The position numbers and the translations under genes are program-made. A DNA stretch of 64,000 nucleotides from an uncultured Pontibacter sp. (GTDB lineage Bacteria; Bacteroidota; Bacteroidia; Cytophagales; Hymenobacteraceae), in assembly GCF_947495565.1 (NCBI RefSeq), contig NZ_CANLZM010000002.1, positions 124,001-188,000 of the forward strand, in the 5' to 3' direction. The notes beneath the pieces were generated by a model. The model made no database searches. It worked only from the letters and a program-made list of their open reading frames with translations, and was not told the DNA's origin. Positions 25,934-33,628 of this stretch are shown here, in pieces; the first letter of the stretch is position 1, and each line of letters starts with the position of its first letter.

Positions 25934-26275
25934 TTAGCAAAGCTCTAGCTCACTACTGGGAGCCTCTACTTTAAGCTTTGCACCGAGTGCACCGATAACC
26001 CGAGCAAAAGTCTCTAAGCTTACACTGCCCGTGCTTTTCTCGAGTTTCGAAATCTGAGCTTTCTGAACACCGATCTTTTCTCCCAGTTCGGTCTGTGTCA
26101 AGTGCTGGGCCTTTCTGAGCTTTTTAATCATCTCACCAGCTAGCTCGATCTTTAATTCGGCTTCGTACGCGTCTCGCGTCTCCGTACCTTTTTCCCCGAA
26201 GAGGTTGTCTTCTACCTCATCCAGGCTGAAGTACTTCTTAGCCTTTGGTTCTACGTTGATTTTTGAATCTGTCAT
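25934..26275 (-). CDS. higA: HTH antitoxin (HigA/XRE type)
   Basis: 113 residues. The C-terminal half is an XRE helix-turn-helix (LRKAQHLTQTELGEKIGVQK, then AQISKLEKSTGSVSLETFARV). The N-terminal 50 residues hold an acidic segment as in HigA-type antitoxins. It lies downstream of the toxin gene, the higBA order, with 125 bases between. It would neutralise the toxin and repress the operon. Two 18-bp palindromes upstream of the toxin are likely its operators. Confidence 0.8.
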   Translation of the reverse strand: MTDSKINVEPKAKKYFSLDEVEDNLFGEKGTETRDAYEAELKIELAGEMIKKLRKAQHLTQTELGEKIGVQKAQISKLEKSTGSVSLETFARVIGALGAKLKVEAPSSELELC

Positions 26276-26400
26276 CGTTAAGTGGTTGTTACAATTTAGT
26301 ATATTCTCATCTGGGCATAATGAGATAGGTAAATTGGTAGCAGTAAATTATTTATGAAGAGGAGGAGATGTCCGGCTGACATCTCCTATATATCCAACTT

Positions 26401-26739
26401 CTATTGAGCGAAGTACTCTTGCTTCGTTCGCTCTGCTTTTTTTATCTCCTTCGCTGGAGTTTTGTTTGTCTTCTTGTCGAACCCATGGGTTCCAACAATC
26501 AGCGTTTTTTCAGGGCCGTTTTTATCCCAGAATGCTAAGATCCTGTGCCACTTTCCTTTTCCTGTGACCCGGAACTCAAACAGTCCGTCGGTTCCGGTCA
26601 TCTTTTCAAACCAGTCGCCCTGGTACCCCTGCTCTGTCTTCCTGAAAGCAATGGCGAACTTCTTTCTGATTTCCATCGGCAGAGCCAACAGGAAATCTCG
26701 CGCCTCTTCTTCCAGGACCACACGTATTGGTTTTTCCAT
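26401..26739 (-). CDS. higB: Toxin, HigB/RelE-like (Gp49 family)
   Basis: 112 residues, basic. The fold markers of the family are visible: FAIAFRKTEQGYQGDWFEKM, GTDGLFEFRVTGKGKWHRIL and AFWDKNGPEKTLIVGTHGF, with a Lys-rich helical C terminus. Such toxins cut mRNA on ribosomes. It precedes the antitoxin in the same minus-strand operon. As prophage cargo it could stabilise the prophage or act against other phages. Confidence 0.8.
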   Translation of the reverse strand: MEKPIRVVLEEEARDFLLALPMEIRKKFAIAFRKTEQGYQGDWFEKMTGTDGLFEFRVTGKGKWHRILAFWDKNGPEKTLIVGTHGFDKKTNKTPAKEIKKAERTKQEYFAQ

Positions 26740-26766
26740 TGTGCCTCCTTTCTTTTAAGTACTGCA

Positions 26767-26831
26767 CAAAGGTATACAAAGTTTCCATATCAGGAAACAT
26801 AACTGCAAAAAAAGTTTCTACACATGGAAAC
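26767..26831 (-). promoter_or_regulatory. higBA promoter with two palindromic operators
   Basis: Operator 1: GTTTCC-ATATCA-GGAAAC at 26781-26798. Operator 2: GTTTCT-ACACAT-GGAAAC at 26814-26831, 33 bp centre to centre (about three helical turns). A minus-strand -7 element TACCTTTG lies at 26774-26767, just downstream of operator 1, so repressor bound there would block the promoter. Confidence 0.7.
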
Positions 26832-27000
26832 TTTTTATTTTAAGGAAGCGATCTCTACAGTTGTCCTTTGGGTAAAGCGCTATCATGGGATAGTTTAGGG
26901 TTCTGAAGTTAAGCTCTAGCTAAATACCATGTTTCACCCTAAAATCTGTAACGCCATGAAAAGATAGTCTCCCTCACAAGAATGATTCATATACTGATTT

Positions 27001-27030
27001 GCAAAACCCACCTTCGTAGTGGGTTTTTGC
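27001..27030 (+). terminator. Hairpin terminator (bidirectional shape)
   Basis: GCAAAACCCAC pairs with GTGGGTTTTTGC around 27001-27030. It lies between the TA operon and the lipoprotein gene and could protect the latter from read-through; no coding frame is seen in the preceding 170 bases. Confidence 0.6.
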
Positions 27031-27091
27031 ATTATTGTATATGAAAAACTGTATATATTTGAACTTCATATTAACCATTTACAACATATAC

Positions 27092-27835
27092 ATGAAAAAA
27101 CTCTACGTGATGGGTGCCCTGGCAGCTGTACTGCTATCATCCTGCTCCACTGCTTACCAGGTAGTGGAAACTGCGTCAGCGGACGTGAAAACAAACGGAA
27201 ATGCTTATGAACACAGAGGTGATGACCTGATGGTAAGCTATAATCTTTGGGATAATCCTGGTAAGATCCGCTTCAACCTGCACAATAACACGGATCAGGC
27301 GGTCTTTGTGGATCTTGACAGAAGCCACCTGATTGTAAACGGCCAAAGCTTCGACTATTACAACGACACCGAAACCAGTACCAGCAGTAAAACAGGTGCC
27401 GCAAGACCATCCTATTTTGCCTCTACCGTGTGGACAAATCAAATGGAAGTCGCAGTTAAAAGTAAGCCGAAGCGTGTTGTTGAGATACCACCGCGCAGCT
27501 TTATAAATGTTGGAGGCTTGCGCGTGTTGTCCGAGATGAAAGACTGCAGCATTGGCAAGTCCAAAGGCGGTGTTGCGACATCGCAGACCTATACCGAAGA
27601 GAACTCGCCTTTACAGTTCCGTAACTACCTTACCTACAGCTTTAATCCGAACTTTGGCAATACCGAGACTATCGATAACAGCTTCTATGCGCAACGGGTG
27701 GTAAATCTGACCGCTACTGCCTTTAAAGGTAAGTCCAAAAAGTTTAAAGCTTGCCCTGACGACAACTTCTCAAAGCAGGGGTATGAAATGCCGTACCAGA
27801 AGCCTCAAAACCTATATATAAGGGTTAAGCAATAA
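27092..27835 (+). CDS. Lipoprotein of unknown function
   Basis: 247 residues from the ATG at 27092 (MKKLYVMGALAAVLLSSC), a clear lipoprotein signal; an earlier in-frame start gives a poorer N terminus. The mature part is beta-rich with acidic stretches. It is single, flanked by terminators, and thus likely cargo expressed in the lysogen. A surface lipoprotein from a prophage often alters phage receptors, but this is speculation. Confidence 0.7.
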   Translation: MKKLYVMGALAAVLLSSCSTAYQVVETASADVKTNGNAYEHRGDDLMVSYNLWDNPGKIRFNLHNNTDQAVFVDLDRSHLIVNGQSFDYYNDTETSTSSKTGAARPSYFASTVWTNQMEVAVKSKPKRVVEIPPRSFINVGGLRVLSEMKDCSIGKSKGGVATSQTYTEENSPLQFRNYLTYSFNPNFGNTETIDNSFYAQRVVNLTATAFKGKSKKFKACPDDNFSKQGYEMPYQKPQNLYIRVKQ

Positions 27836-27841
27836 TTTCGC

Positions 27842-28234
27842 TTAACGTATAAGTGAAGCCTGCTGCAGTAATGTGGCAGGCTTCACTGTTTTTAGTGGAT
27901 TAAGCAATCTACCTACTGAGCTAATTGGCTTCTTATACACTAATATGATTGTGGCCTCATATGAATTTCCTTTATCTGTGGAACTGGTTAAAAGTCTCAG
28001 CTCGTAGCCTGGTAAAATAAAAACCTGGCCCTGTGTGCCGATGCCAAGTTCATACTCATGTTTCCAGCCACGGACCCAAGCCTCGTGATGGGCACGCTTA
28101 AAGCCATGCTCCAGCTCAGCCAGGTAACGTTGGTATGTTGACGTGATCCGGTAAGCCAGCTGATGAAACTCCTCATCCGTGAAGAAGATATCCTCGCCAT
28201 TGCGGTACCAGGAAGATCGCATTGTTTTAGCCAT
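27842..28234 (-). CDS. Hypothetical protein
   Basis: 130 residues with Trp/Tyr-rich N-terminal half and a beta C-terminal half. Its last codons overlap the hairpin that terminates the convergent lipoprotein gene. It is divergent from the gene at 28388, and a 9-bp inverted repeat lies between. No family recognised. Confidence 0.6.
   Translation of the reverse strand: MAKTMRSSWYRNGEDIFFTDEEFHQLAYRITSTYQRYLAELEHGFKRAHHEAWVRGWKHEYELGIGTQGQVFILPGYELRLLTSSTDKGNSYEATIILVYKKPISSVGRLLNPLKTVKPATLLQQASLIR
27852..27892 (+). terminator. Terminator for the lipoprotein gene
   Basis: AGTGAAGCCTGC (27852-27863) pairs with GCAGGCTTCACT (27876-27887), followed by GTTTTTAG. It lies within the 3' end of the opposite gene. 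Confidence 0.8.
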
Positions 28235-28287
28235 AGCTGCTGGTTAAATAATCGGTTAATTTATTGACAGCTGCCGCCACCTTTGAG

Positions 28288-28312
28288 ATGAACGCAATCT
28301 ATCTGCGTTCAT
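28288..28312. promoter_or_regulatory. Inverted repeat between divergent genes
   Basis: ATGAACGCA, 7-nt spacer (ATCTATC), TGCGTTCAT: a perfect 9-bp palindrome with spacer, 76 bp before the start at 28388. It is a good candidate operator or recombination site. Confidence 0.5.
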
Positions 28313-28387
28313 GGGTTAAGAAACTGCGTTAAGAAATCAATGTAAATAGTTATCTTTAAGTAACGAGATATTTAACCAAAATTAATA

Positions 28388-28714
28388 ATGGCAACTACCG
28401 GAAAACCTTTACCTCCACATTTTAAAAGTTGGGTGAGACTATACCAGGAGCTCAAGAAAGAAGGACATGACGAATGGGAGGAAGTTAATCTGATTTCAAA
28501 TCCTTATACAGGAGACAACAAGTTCGTGACTTTCACGATGGCCGAGATCACCAAGAATGCTTTGGATGAGCTGCTGCAGGAACTCCCCGATATGGCTACA
28601 TTTATCCAGATGAAATGGATGGCAAAGTATTCGGAAAATAGACAGGTTTACGAACCAGCAGAAGGCACAAGGGAAAAAATAAATACCTTCATTGACTTCT
28701 TTTATACTAAGTAG
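28388..28714 (+). CDS. Hypothetical protein before the recombinase
   Basis: 108 residues, mixed helical and acidic, no motif recognised. It is followed after 4 nt by the serine recombinase, so the two are probably co-transcribed. An AT-rich leader with TATCTTTAAG precedes it, close to a Bacteroidota -7 element. Confidence 0.6.
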   Translation: MATTGKPLPPHFKSWVRLYQELKKEGHDEWEEVNLISNPYTGDNKFVTFTMAEITKNALDELLQELPDMATFIQMKWMAKYSENRQVYEPAEGTREKINTFIDFFYTK

Positions 28715-28718
28715 GGCT

Positions 28719-29303
28719 ATGCTGATAGGATACGCGAGAGTTTCAACGGCTGAACAGAATGCCGATCTGCAAAAGGATGCTTTGGAAAAAGCAGGGTGTG
28801 AGAAGATCTTCACTGATAAGATCAGTGGCGCTACCAAGGAAAGACCAGGCCTGGCCAAGGCAAAGGAGATGCTCCGGAGAGGAGATACTCTTGTGGTGTG
28901 GCGGCTGGATCGCTTGGGCAGATCACTCCGGGATCTTATCGACTGGATGAATTACCTGGAGCAGGAGGGAGTCGCCTTCAAAAGCCTGCAGGAAAGTATA
29001 GACACCAGTACTTCCACCGGCAAACTTATTTTCCACTTCTTCGGTGCGCTAGCTGAGTTTGAGCGCAACCTGATCCAGGAGCGGACGCAGGCAGGGCTTA
29101 CTGCAGCTAGAGCCAGGGGGCGGGTAGGAGGCAGGCCAGAGAAGCTTTCCACTAGTAAAAAGGAGATGGCAATTGATCTCTACAATTCTAAAAAGCATAC
29201 TGTGAAGGAAATTTGCAAGATGGTTGGTATTACCAAGCCTACTTTATACAGGTACCTGGAGCCTCAAAAGGAAATGAAAAAAGAAAAGGCAGTTGAAAAA
29301 TGA
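28719..29303 (+). CDS. Serine recombinase (resolvase/invertase, Pin-like)
   Basis: 194 residues from the ATG at 28719 (MLIGYARVSTAEQ), with the catalytic Ser in ARVST, the WRLDRLGRSLRDL Arg motif, the long dimer helix (LIFHFFGALAEFERNLIQERT) and a C-terminal helix-turn-helix. These are all the parts of a working DNA invertase or resolvase. It may switch a DNA segment, but no matched inverted pair around a promoter or fibre gene is evident here. Confidence 0.9.
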   Translation: MLIGYARVSTAEQNADLQKDALEKAGCEKIFTDKISGATKERPGLAKAKEMLRRGDTLVVWRLDRLGRSLRDLIDWMNYLEQEGVAFKSLQESIDTSTSTGKLIFHFFGALAEFERNLIQERTQAGLTAARARGRVGGRPEKLSTSKKEMAIDLYNSKKHTVKEICKMVGITKPTLYRYLEPQKEMKKEKAVEK

Positions 29304-29650
29304 AAAGTTTTAGGCTGACTTGTAAAGTTACCTTCTATTTTAGGCAGAATGTTTCTGATAAGGAGGTGGAGAATTTCACAAAATACATTTATGAAATGTT
29401 CTCGCCCTTCTGCTCGCTGTTTGATTCAGAAGTTTCACATGAATTATTCCAATATCATGAAGATGAAGTCAGTGAGATGAAAGGTATTAGCAGCACCGCC
29501 ATAGCGCTTAATATATTGGTAAATCATAACCATTTCCAAGCCGGTCATTATATATTATCGGTGTTTGATGGATTTATTGGGCTTCATCGTTTACTTGATG
29601 AATATCATAAAATTGAAATAGCTTCAGATATAATGAAGCTTCAAAATTAA
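29300..29650 (+). CDS. Hypothetical cargo protein
   Basis: 116 residues, AT-rich codons, starting at an ATGA overlap with the recombinase stop. Aromatic and His-rich (about 80-105). No recognised family. A terminator follows at 29697. Confidence 0.55.
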   Translation: MKSFRLTCKVTFYFRQNVSDKEVENFTKYIYEMFSPFCSLFDSEVSHELFQYHEDEVSEMKGISSTAIALNILVNHNHFQAGHYILSVFDGFIGLHRLLDEYHKIEIASDIMKLQN

Positions 29651-29696
29651 GTGGTAGCCAAAAAATTGGTATAAAACCACCTCTTCGTGTAATAAA

Positions 29697-29727
29697 AAAG
29701 GCCAGATGTGTACGCAATCCGGCCTTT
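29697..29727. terminator. Terminator between opposed transcripts
   Basis: AAAGGCC (29697-29703) pairs with GGCCTTT (29721-29727); the arms are extended by GAT/ATC. It ends the cargo transcript and may also serve the leftward early operon. Confidence 0.65.
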
Positions 29728-29734
29728 CGTGTAA

Positions 29735-29923
29735 CTAGGTATTCGTATAGCCAACATGATATCGTTTACCAGTGGCTTCATTATACATAGTGATATGGGC
29801 TTCTTCGGCGCCAAGGCTGGAGCATATCTTCCGAAGTATCCCCATCAATGCGGCTCGTTTCTGCTTTGTCAGACGGTATTCTTTTCTGAGCCTCTTTGCT
29901 TTTGTTGGTCTAGTTTTTATCAT
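29735..29923 (-). CDS. Small early phage protein
   Basis: 62 residues, very basic N-terminal half (TKAKRLRKEYRLTKQKR). It is the last (distal) gene of the leftward early operon. Its basic nature fits nucleic-acid binding. No family recognised. Confidence 0.55.
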   Translation of the reverse strand: MIKTRPTKAKRLRKEYRLTKQKRAALMGILRKICSSLGAEEAHITMYNEATGKRYHVGYTNT

Positions 29924-29993
29924 TAATTTTTTCGATTACATCCCACCATCGCCATGATCAGCAGGAACTGTGACACAAATTTTTTCATATTTA

Positions 29994-30176
29994 TTATCGC
30001 CAGAGGGTTAATTGATTTTTATGTTCATCGCTGATCAGCCGATCTACCTTTGCTTCTTTGGCTTTGGCCACTTTAAGCAGTTCTGTTGTTCTGCCCTGGG
30101 TATAGTAGGCAAGCTGTGCGGCCCGCATCTCCTTTACCGCCGCCTTCAGCTGGTTGTATTTTTGCCAATCCGTCAT
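29994..30176 (-). CDS. Small early phage protein
   Basis: 60 residues, a basic helical protein (AAVKEMRAAQLAYYTQGR). Its start overlaps the stop of the upstream gene by 4 bases (30173-30176), so translation is coupled. Function unknown. Confidence 0.6.
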   Translation of the reverse strand: MTDWQKYNQLKAAVKEMRAAQLAYYTQGRTTELLKVAKAKEAKVDRLISDEHKNQLTLWR

Positions 30177-30415
30177 AGCTCAGCCTCCTTTATTCCTAAG
30201 TTGTTGAGATAATCCTGGGCCTGGGTAGAATAAGAGCAATCCCAAATGGTAAGCTTGTAATTCTGATCATAGAGCCAGATCACTCCTTCACCGTACCAGT
30301 ACCTATAGCTCACCGACTTTTTTATTATTCTCTTCTCCCTGGGAGTTAGGGCATCCAGGTTGTTGGTGATCTTGGCGGCTTCCGCCTTCTCCAAAGTTTG
30401 GCTAGCTTTTCTCAT
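30173..30415 (-). CDS. Small early phage protein
   Basis: 80 residues, basic with Tyr/Trp-rich centre (SYRYWYGEGVIWLYD). A good Shine-Dalgarno sequence (GGAGGTG) precedes the ATG and lies inside the end of the next upstream gene, with ATGA overlap. Not recognised. Confidence 0.6.
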   Translation of the reverse strand: MRKASQTLEKAEAAKITNNLDALTPREKRIIKKSVSYRYWYGEGVIWLYDQNYKLTIWDCSYSTQAQDYLNNLGIKEAEL

Positions 30416-30528
30416 GCCTGCACCTCCTTTCTCTTTTCGCCCAGCAGAAAAATGCCTGAGCGTCCTTTTTTAATCCACACTCCTACCGGAGCCAATTTTA
30501 GTTTTGGGTTTTTCTTCGTAATTTTCAT
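30412..30528 (-). CDS. Very small basic early protein
   Basis: 38 residues (MKITKKNPKLKLAPVGVWIK start, ending KRKEVQA). The stop overlaps the next gene's ATG (ATGA), which argues for a real gene. Function unknown. Confidence 0.6.
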   Translation of the reverse strand: MKITKKNPKLKLAPVGVWIKKGRSGIFLLGEKRKEVQA

Positions 30529-30555
30529 CTGTGATTATTTTAAAGATTTAGTTCT

Positions 30556-30590
30556 TTGAGCCCGGAGTTCGTACCTCCGGGCTTTTTTTG
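30556..30590 (+). terminator. Terminator facing right inside the early operon
   Basis: AGCCCGGAG pairs with CTCCGGGCT (about 30558-30580), then seven T on the plus strand. The surrounding genes read left, so this stem would stop antisense or read-through transcripts. Confidence 0.6.
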
Positions 30591-30611
30591 TATCTGAATA
30601 ATGTGCCGGAG

Positions 30612-30758
30612 CTATCTCCTGGTGTCGGTCAGAAAAGTTTGATCGAACCGAGGCTTCTGTTTGGACTTTTTATAGGCCGAGCATGAGGCGTTGCGTTGGC
30701 AAGAGCAAAAGAGGGTCAGGGCTGCCAGCATAGCCGGCGCTAAAAACTTGGTTTTCAT
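30612..30758 (-). CDS. Small lipoprotein
   Basis: 48 residues with a lipoprotein signal (MKTKFLAPAMLAALTLFCSC) and a CSAYKKSKQKPRFDQTFL mature part. It shares the pattern C-x-AY, KPR, TFL with the end of the lysis lipoprotein at 16623. Its function is unknown; a membrane or exclusion role is possible. Confidence 0.6.
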   Translation of the reverse strand: MKTKFLAPAMLAALTLFCSCQRNASCSAYKKSKQKPRFDQTFLTDTRR

Positions 30759-30795
30759 ACAGTTTTGGATTTAGGGTTTTGTTATGATAAGTGTG

Positions 30796-31140
30796 CTAGT
30801 TGCATTCTACTATAGCATCGTAATTCAAGACTTTGCGGTCAATCTGGCTCAGAATGTTATACAGCTCTACCGGGTATTCATGGATAACCTCATGGATGGC
30901 GAGCAACTCAGGTGCCGTTAGGGTAATCTTGTACATCCCTTTTGCGGTTCTGCCTTTGGTTAGCCTGCTCCAGAGCTTGCGGGCCACCTTCTGCAGGTGC
31001 GTGGCGGCCAGTACCTCGAAGGGCTGCAGACGGTTTTCCCGCTCAATCGGTTTGCTGAGCCAGGCCTGTATCCACCGGTAGAGCTCCCAGGCTTCGCCCA
31101 CCCGGACCTCTACTTGCTGGCTGATCAGTAGGGTGCTCAT
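30796..31140 (-). CDS. Early phage protein
   Basis: 114 residues, helical and basic with Trp-rich N-terminal part (VGEAWELYRWIQAWLSKP). It reads in the leftward early operon; 3 nt from the next upstream gene. No family recognised. Confidence 0.6.
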   Translation of the reverse strand: MSTLLISQQVEVRVGEAWELYRWIQAWLSKPIERENRLQPFEVLAATHLQKVARKLWSRLTKGRTAKGMYKITLTAPELLAIHEVIHEYPVELYNILSQIDRKVLNYDAIVECN

Positions 31141-31143
31141 GGT

Positions 31144-31392
31144 TTAAGTCCAGGTGCCGTTTTTGTACCGCATCAACTCCTCATCGGTGCGGTTGTCATA
31201 TATAATGGCCATCTGCACATTGTCGTGCCAGCCTTCAATCATCTTTTTCAGTCTGGCGATGCCTACACTTTGCTTCGGTATTCCACGCGCCATATCGCGG
31301 GAGTAACGCTTGCGTGAGTTGCCATCGATGAAATAAACTACCGCTTTGCTTAGGGCGCTCGTGGCGATGTTGCTTTTGCTTGTCGTGCTCAT
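31144..31392 (-). CDS. Early phage protein
   Basis: 82 residues from the ATG at 31392 (MSTTSKSNIATSALSK). A longer frame starting at 31425 would overlap the upstream gene by 20 bases, so I prefer the shorter one. Soluble, Lys-rich, not recognised. Confidence 0.6.
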   Translation of the reverse strand: MSTTSKSNIATSALSKAVVYFIDGNSRKRYSRDMARGIPKQSVGIARLKKMIEGWHDNVQMAIIYDNRTDEELMRYKNGTWT

Positions 31393-31405
31393 GATTCTTA
31401 CTTTG

Positions 31406-31657
31406 TTATCTGACCCTAGGGGCATCGCGGTTCGGGCCGCCGTTTTCCTCTGTTCTTACTTCTTCGGCAGCCACGCCTGGGCCGGTAATCTCCAGGCGCC
31501 CAGCATCAAACCATTCGCTTTGGCCTACTTTGCCATCGGCTCCTACGGGAGGGGTCAGGCCATACTGGTCGCAGCCGGTCAGGTACTCCACCCTGCAGGT
31601 GATGATGCCCTCGAAACCGGTGATTTTGTCTTTCGCTTTTTGTCCTAATTGTAACAT
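31406..31657 (-). CDS. Early phage protein
   Basis: 83 residues with a small beta domain (KDKITGFEGIITCRVEYLTG, then YGLTPP) typical of short phage proteins with an SH3-like barrel. Member of the leftward operon. Function unknown. Confidence 0.6.
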   Translation of the reverse strand: MLQLGQKAKDKITGFEGIITCRVEYLTGCDQYGLTPPVGADGKVGQSEWFDAGRLEITGPGVAAEEVRTEENGGPNRDAPRVR

Positions 31658-31694
31658 GGATTAAGTTTTAAATGCTAAAAAATTTAGGTGATGA

Positions 31695-33038
31695 TTATAC
31701 TTGCTGTGGCGCATGTTGCGCATAGAACTTATCCAGGGCTGCTTTGCCGAATCGCTTCAGCTTGGTTTCCTGGCGGCGGAACATCTGCAGCGGGCTCAGG
31801 CGCTGGAGCTCGTCGCGCAGCACGCCCTGTTTGTGCAGCCTGATCTCCTTTTCGGCACGCCGCAGCGCATCGTTTACCTTCGCCTGCTTCTTCCAGACCT
31901 GCTGACGCTGCCACCAGGCGAACGTGTTCCGGAAGCCGCGCTCATTCTCAGCGTCAAAGTAGCCGGTGCCTGGCTTGTACTGGGCGTATGGCAGGGGCGG
32001 GTGCTTGTCCGGGTTGTTCTCGTAGTAATTGGCCACTAACTTCAGCTGCTCAACCACTTGCAGGTGATAACTCTCCCACTTCTCGATAGACCAATCGTTG
32101 CTGAAACCGCGGTACACGCCGAAGAAAATTGCATTCTTGGCCATGCGCTGGTTGTACTCGGTGAACTCGCCCGTTGGGTAGACCAGCTTCCAGGCGATGG
32201 CCCAGAAGTTCTCCACGAAAGTGCGGTAAATGGCCATTCTAGCCTGTTTCTCGACCGTCGCCGCGCCCGCCGCAACTGTCTCCGGTTTTTTGGCGGCTAC
32301 GGGCTTCTCAGGGGCTGTCACAGCGATTTTAGCAGGTTCTTGCGGCCCTGTGTCGCTGGTAAAAGCACCGCAGGTGTTGCCAGCGCCTTCGCCGCCAGGC
32401 AAGGCACGCTGTTGCGCAGCAACTCCGCACTTATCCACATGCGTACTTTCTTTTTCTATAGTCTCTGGTGTCTCTGGTTGTTTAATATGCGGAAGATTCT
32501 TGTTTTGAAGCTGCGAATTGGACGATTTTTGGGCGTTTTTGGCGGGTTCGGACTGGCCGGGCCAGAGGATTTCCGGGCTTATCCACAGCTCATAGTTGGC
32601 GCGTGTGCCCCTGAAATTGTACTGGGATATGAAGCCTACCCCCGGGCGCTTTAGCACGTTCAGGTGCGCCCTAACGGTGCGGTCTGAGGTCTGGAACAAG
32701 CGGCCCAGCTCGATGCTGTTGGTGGAGAGGCTTGGAGCCTCGTCCTCGATCAGCCCCTGTTTGCGGGCCTGGTTGTACGACTCGATGTAGCGCAGGATAA
32801 GCTTCTCGCCGGTCTCGATCACGCTCTTGGTGATGATGCCCTTGCGGATGTAGACGGTCTTCTGGGTGCCGTCGGCGTAGGTGCGCACCACCGGGTGCGT
32901 CGGGAGGCTGTTGTTATACTTCGCCGCCAGCTTCCACCAGGCCGCCAGTGCGTTGCCCTGGTTAATGTTTTTCGTGTAATCTATGGTATTAAGCTGCTGC
33001 TCTTCAGCTGTACTCGTGTTATTTTCGTACTTTCGCAT
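31695..33038 (-). CDS. Putative replication initiator (winged-helix protein)
   Basis: 447 residues. A helix-turn-helix near residues 100-140 (SIELGRLFQTSDRTVRAHLN) is followed by a long low-complexity region (Pro/Thr/Gln/Ala, about 170-260) and a conserved C-terminal helical domain with Trp/Tyr motifs. This is the layout of phage replication initiators of the DnaD/winged-helix kind. It is the largest early gene and is read leftwards from the switch. Replication is inferred from domain layout and position. Confidence 0.6.
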   Translation of the reverse strand: MRKYENNTSTAEEQQLNTIDYTKNINQGNALAAWWKLAAKYNNSLPTHPVVRTYADGTQKTVYIRKGIITKSVIETGEKLILRYIESYNQARKQGLIEDEAPSLSTNSIELGRLFQTSDRTVRAHLNVLKRPGVGFISQYNFRGTRANYELWISPEILWPGQSEPAKNAQKSSNSQLQNKNLPHIKQPETPETIEKESTHVDKCGVAAQQRALPGGEGAGNTCGAFTSDTGPQEPAKIAVTAPEKPVAAKKPETVAAGAATVEKQARMAIYRTFVENFWAIAWKLVYPTGEFTEYNQRMAKNAIFFGVYRGFSNDWSIEKWESYHLQVVEQLKLVANYYENNPDKHPPLPYAQYKPGTGYFDAENERGFRNTFAWWQRQQVWKKQAKVNDALRRAEKEIRLHKQGVLRDELQRLSPLQMFRRQETKLKRFGKAALDKFYAQHAPQQV

Positions 33039-33111
33039 ATTACTCCACTGGTGATGTAGTCATGAATTACCCTGGGCGTGGTGGCCTGGGATTTATGGGA
33101 ATTGAAAGGAT

Positions 33112-33140
33112 GGCCGAAACGCCATCCTTTTTTTGTTAGG
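33112..33140 (+). terminator. Second terminator facing right in the early region
   Basis: AAAGGATGGC pairs with GCCATCCTTT across a short loop, followed by seven T on the plus strand, in the gap before the initiator gene. Again opposite to gene direction. Confidence 0.6.
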
Positions 33141-33216
33141 CTGCGGAGCCGGCAGAGACGGTGAGCCCGTTACAGCTGGCCTCCCTACTCTGGCTCCTCT
33201 TGCAGGCCCTGTATCG

Positions 33217-33420
33217 TCAGCTGTGGCGCTCCACATACTCGTTTACCTCCCTTTCCTTATAGGCCAGCTGCACCTCCACATGCTTCAGCTCCTCGCCCAG
33301 CAGTCGATACCGCTTGCTGTAAGGATCGGTGCCGGCCTTCTGCCCCTGCAGGTAGAATCTCCTTGTTTTGAGTTGCTCCAGCTCTTGCTCTCTAGAGGCG
33401 ATGAAGTCAAATAGCTCCAT
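33217..33420 (-). CDS. Small early phage protein
   Basis: 67 residues, charged, helical with a coiled-coil pattern (SREQELEQLKTRRFYLQGQK). Overlaps its upstream neighbour. It and its two neighbours below look like related small coiled-coil proteins. Confidence 0.6.
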   Translation of the reverse strand: MELFDFIASREQELEQLKTRRFYLQGQKAGTDPYSKRYRLLGEELKHVEVQLAYKEREVNEYVERHS

Positions 33421-33628
33421 AACTAGTTTGTTTTTTAGTTTTCAATAGGCTTTCGATAGCCTCATTTTTGGCATAGTATCTCTTGACCAAGCGGCTGCAC
33501 TCCAACTCCAGCTCCTGCACACGTTCAGGTGGTGTTTCAGCCTGTATCTGCTCGTTGCGCAGGGCCAGGAACCTTTTAATGATCGCACGCCGCTGATCTT
33601 CCATCTTTACTATGATGCGCTGGGTCAT
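33407..33628 (-). CDS. Small early phage protein
   Basis: 73 residues, helical, Arg/Lys-rich (RRAIIKRFLALRNEQIQAE). Overlaps genes on both sides by a few bases (ATGA-type), indicating a co-translated block. Confidence 0.6.
   Translation of the reverse strand: MTQRIIVKMEDQRRAIIKRFLALRNEQIQAETPPERVQELELECSRLVKRYYAKNEAIESLLKTKKQTSYGAI

Noticed and set aside
26856-26897. Possible fifth late promoter copy (TTGTCCTTTGGG, 21 nt, TTTAG)
   Set aside because: The spacing fits, but the T-run is broken and the last element is TTTA, not TTYG; it lies before cargo, not a late block.
30455-30495. TCCTTTTTT resembling the late promoter box
   Set aside because: It lies within a small minus-strand gene and no TTYG follows at 21 nt.
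33133-33414. Plus-strand 93-residue frame in the early region
   Set aside because: It overlaps a small minus-strand gene and starts inside a terminator T-run.
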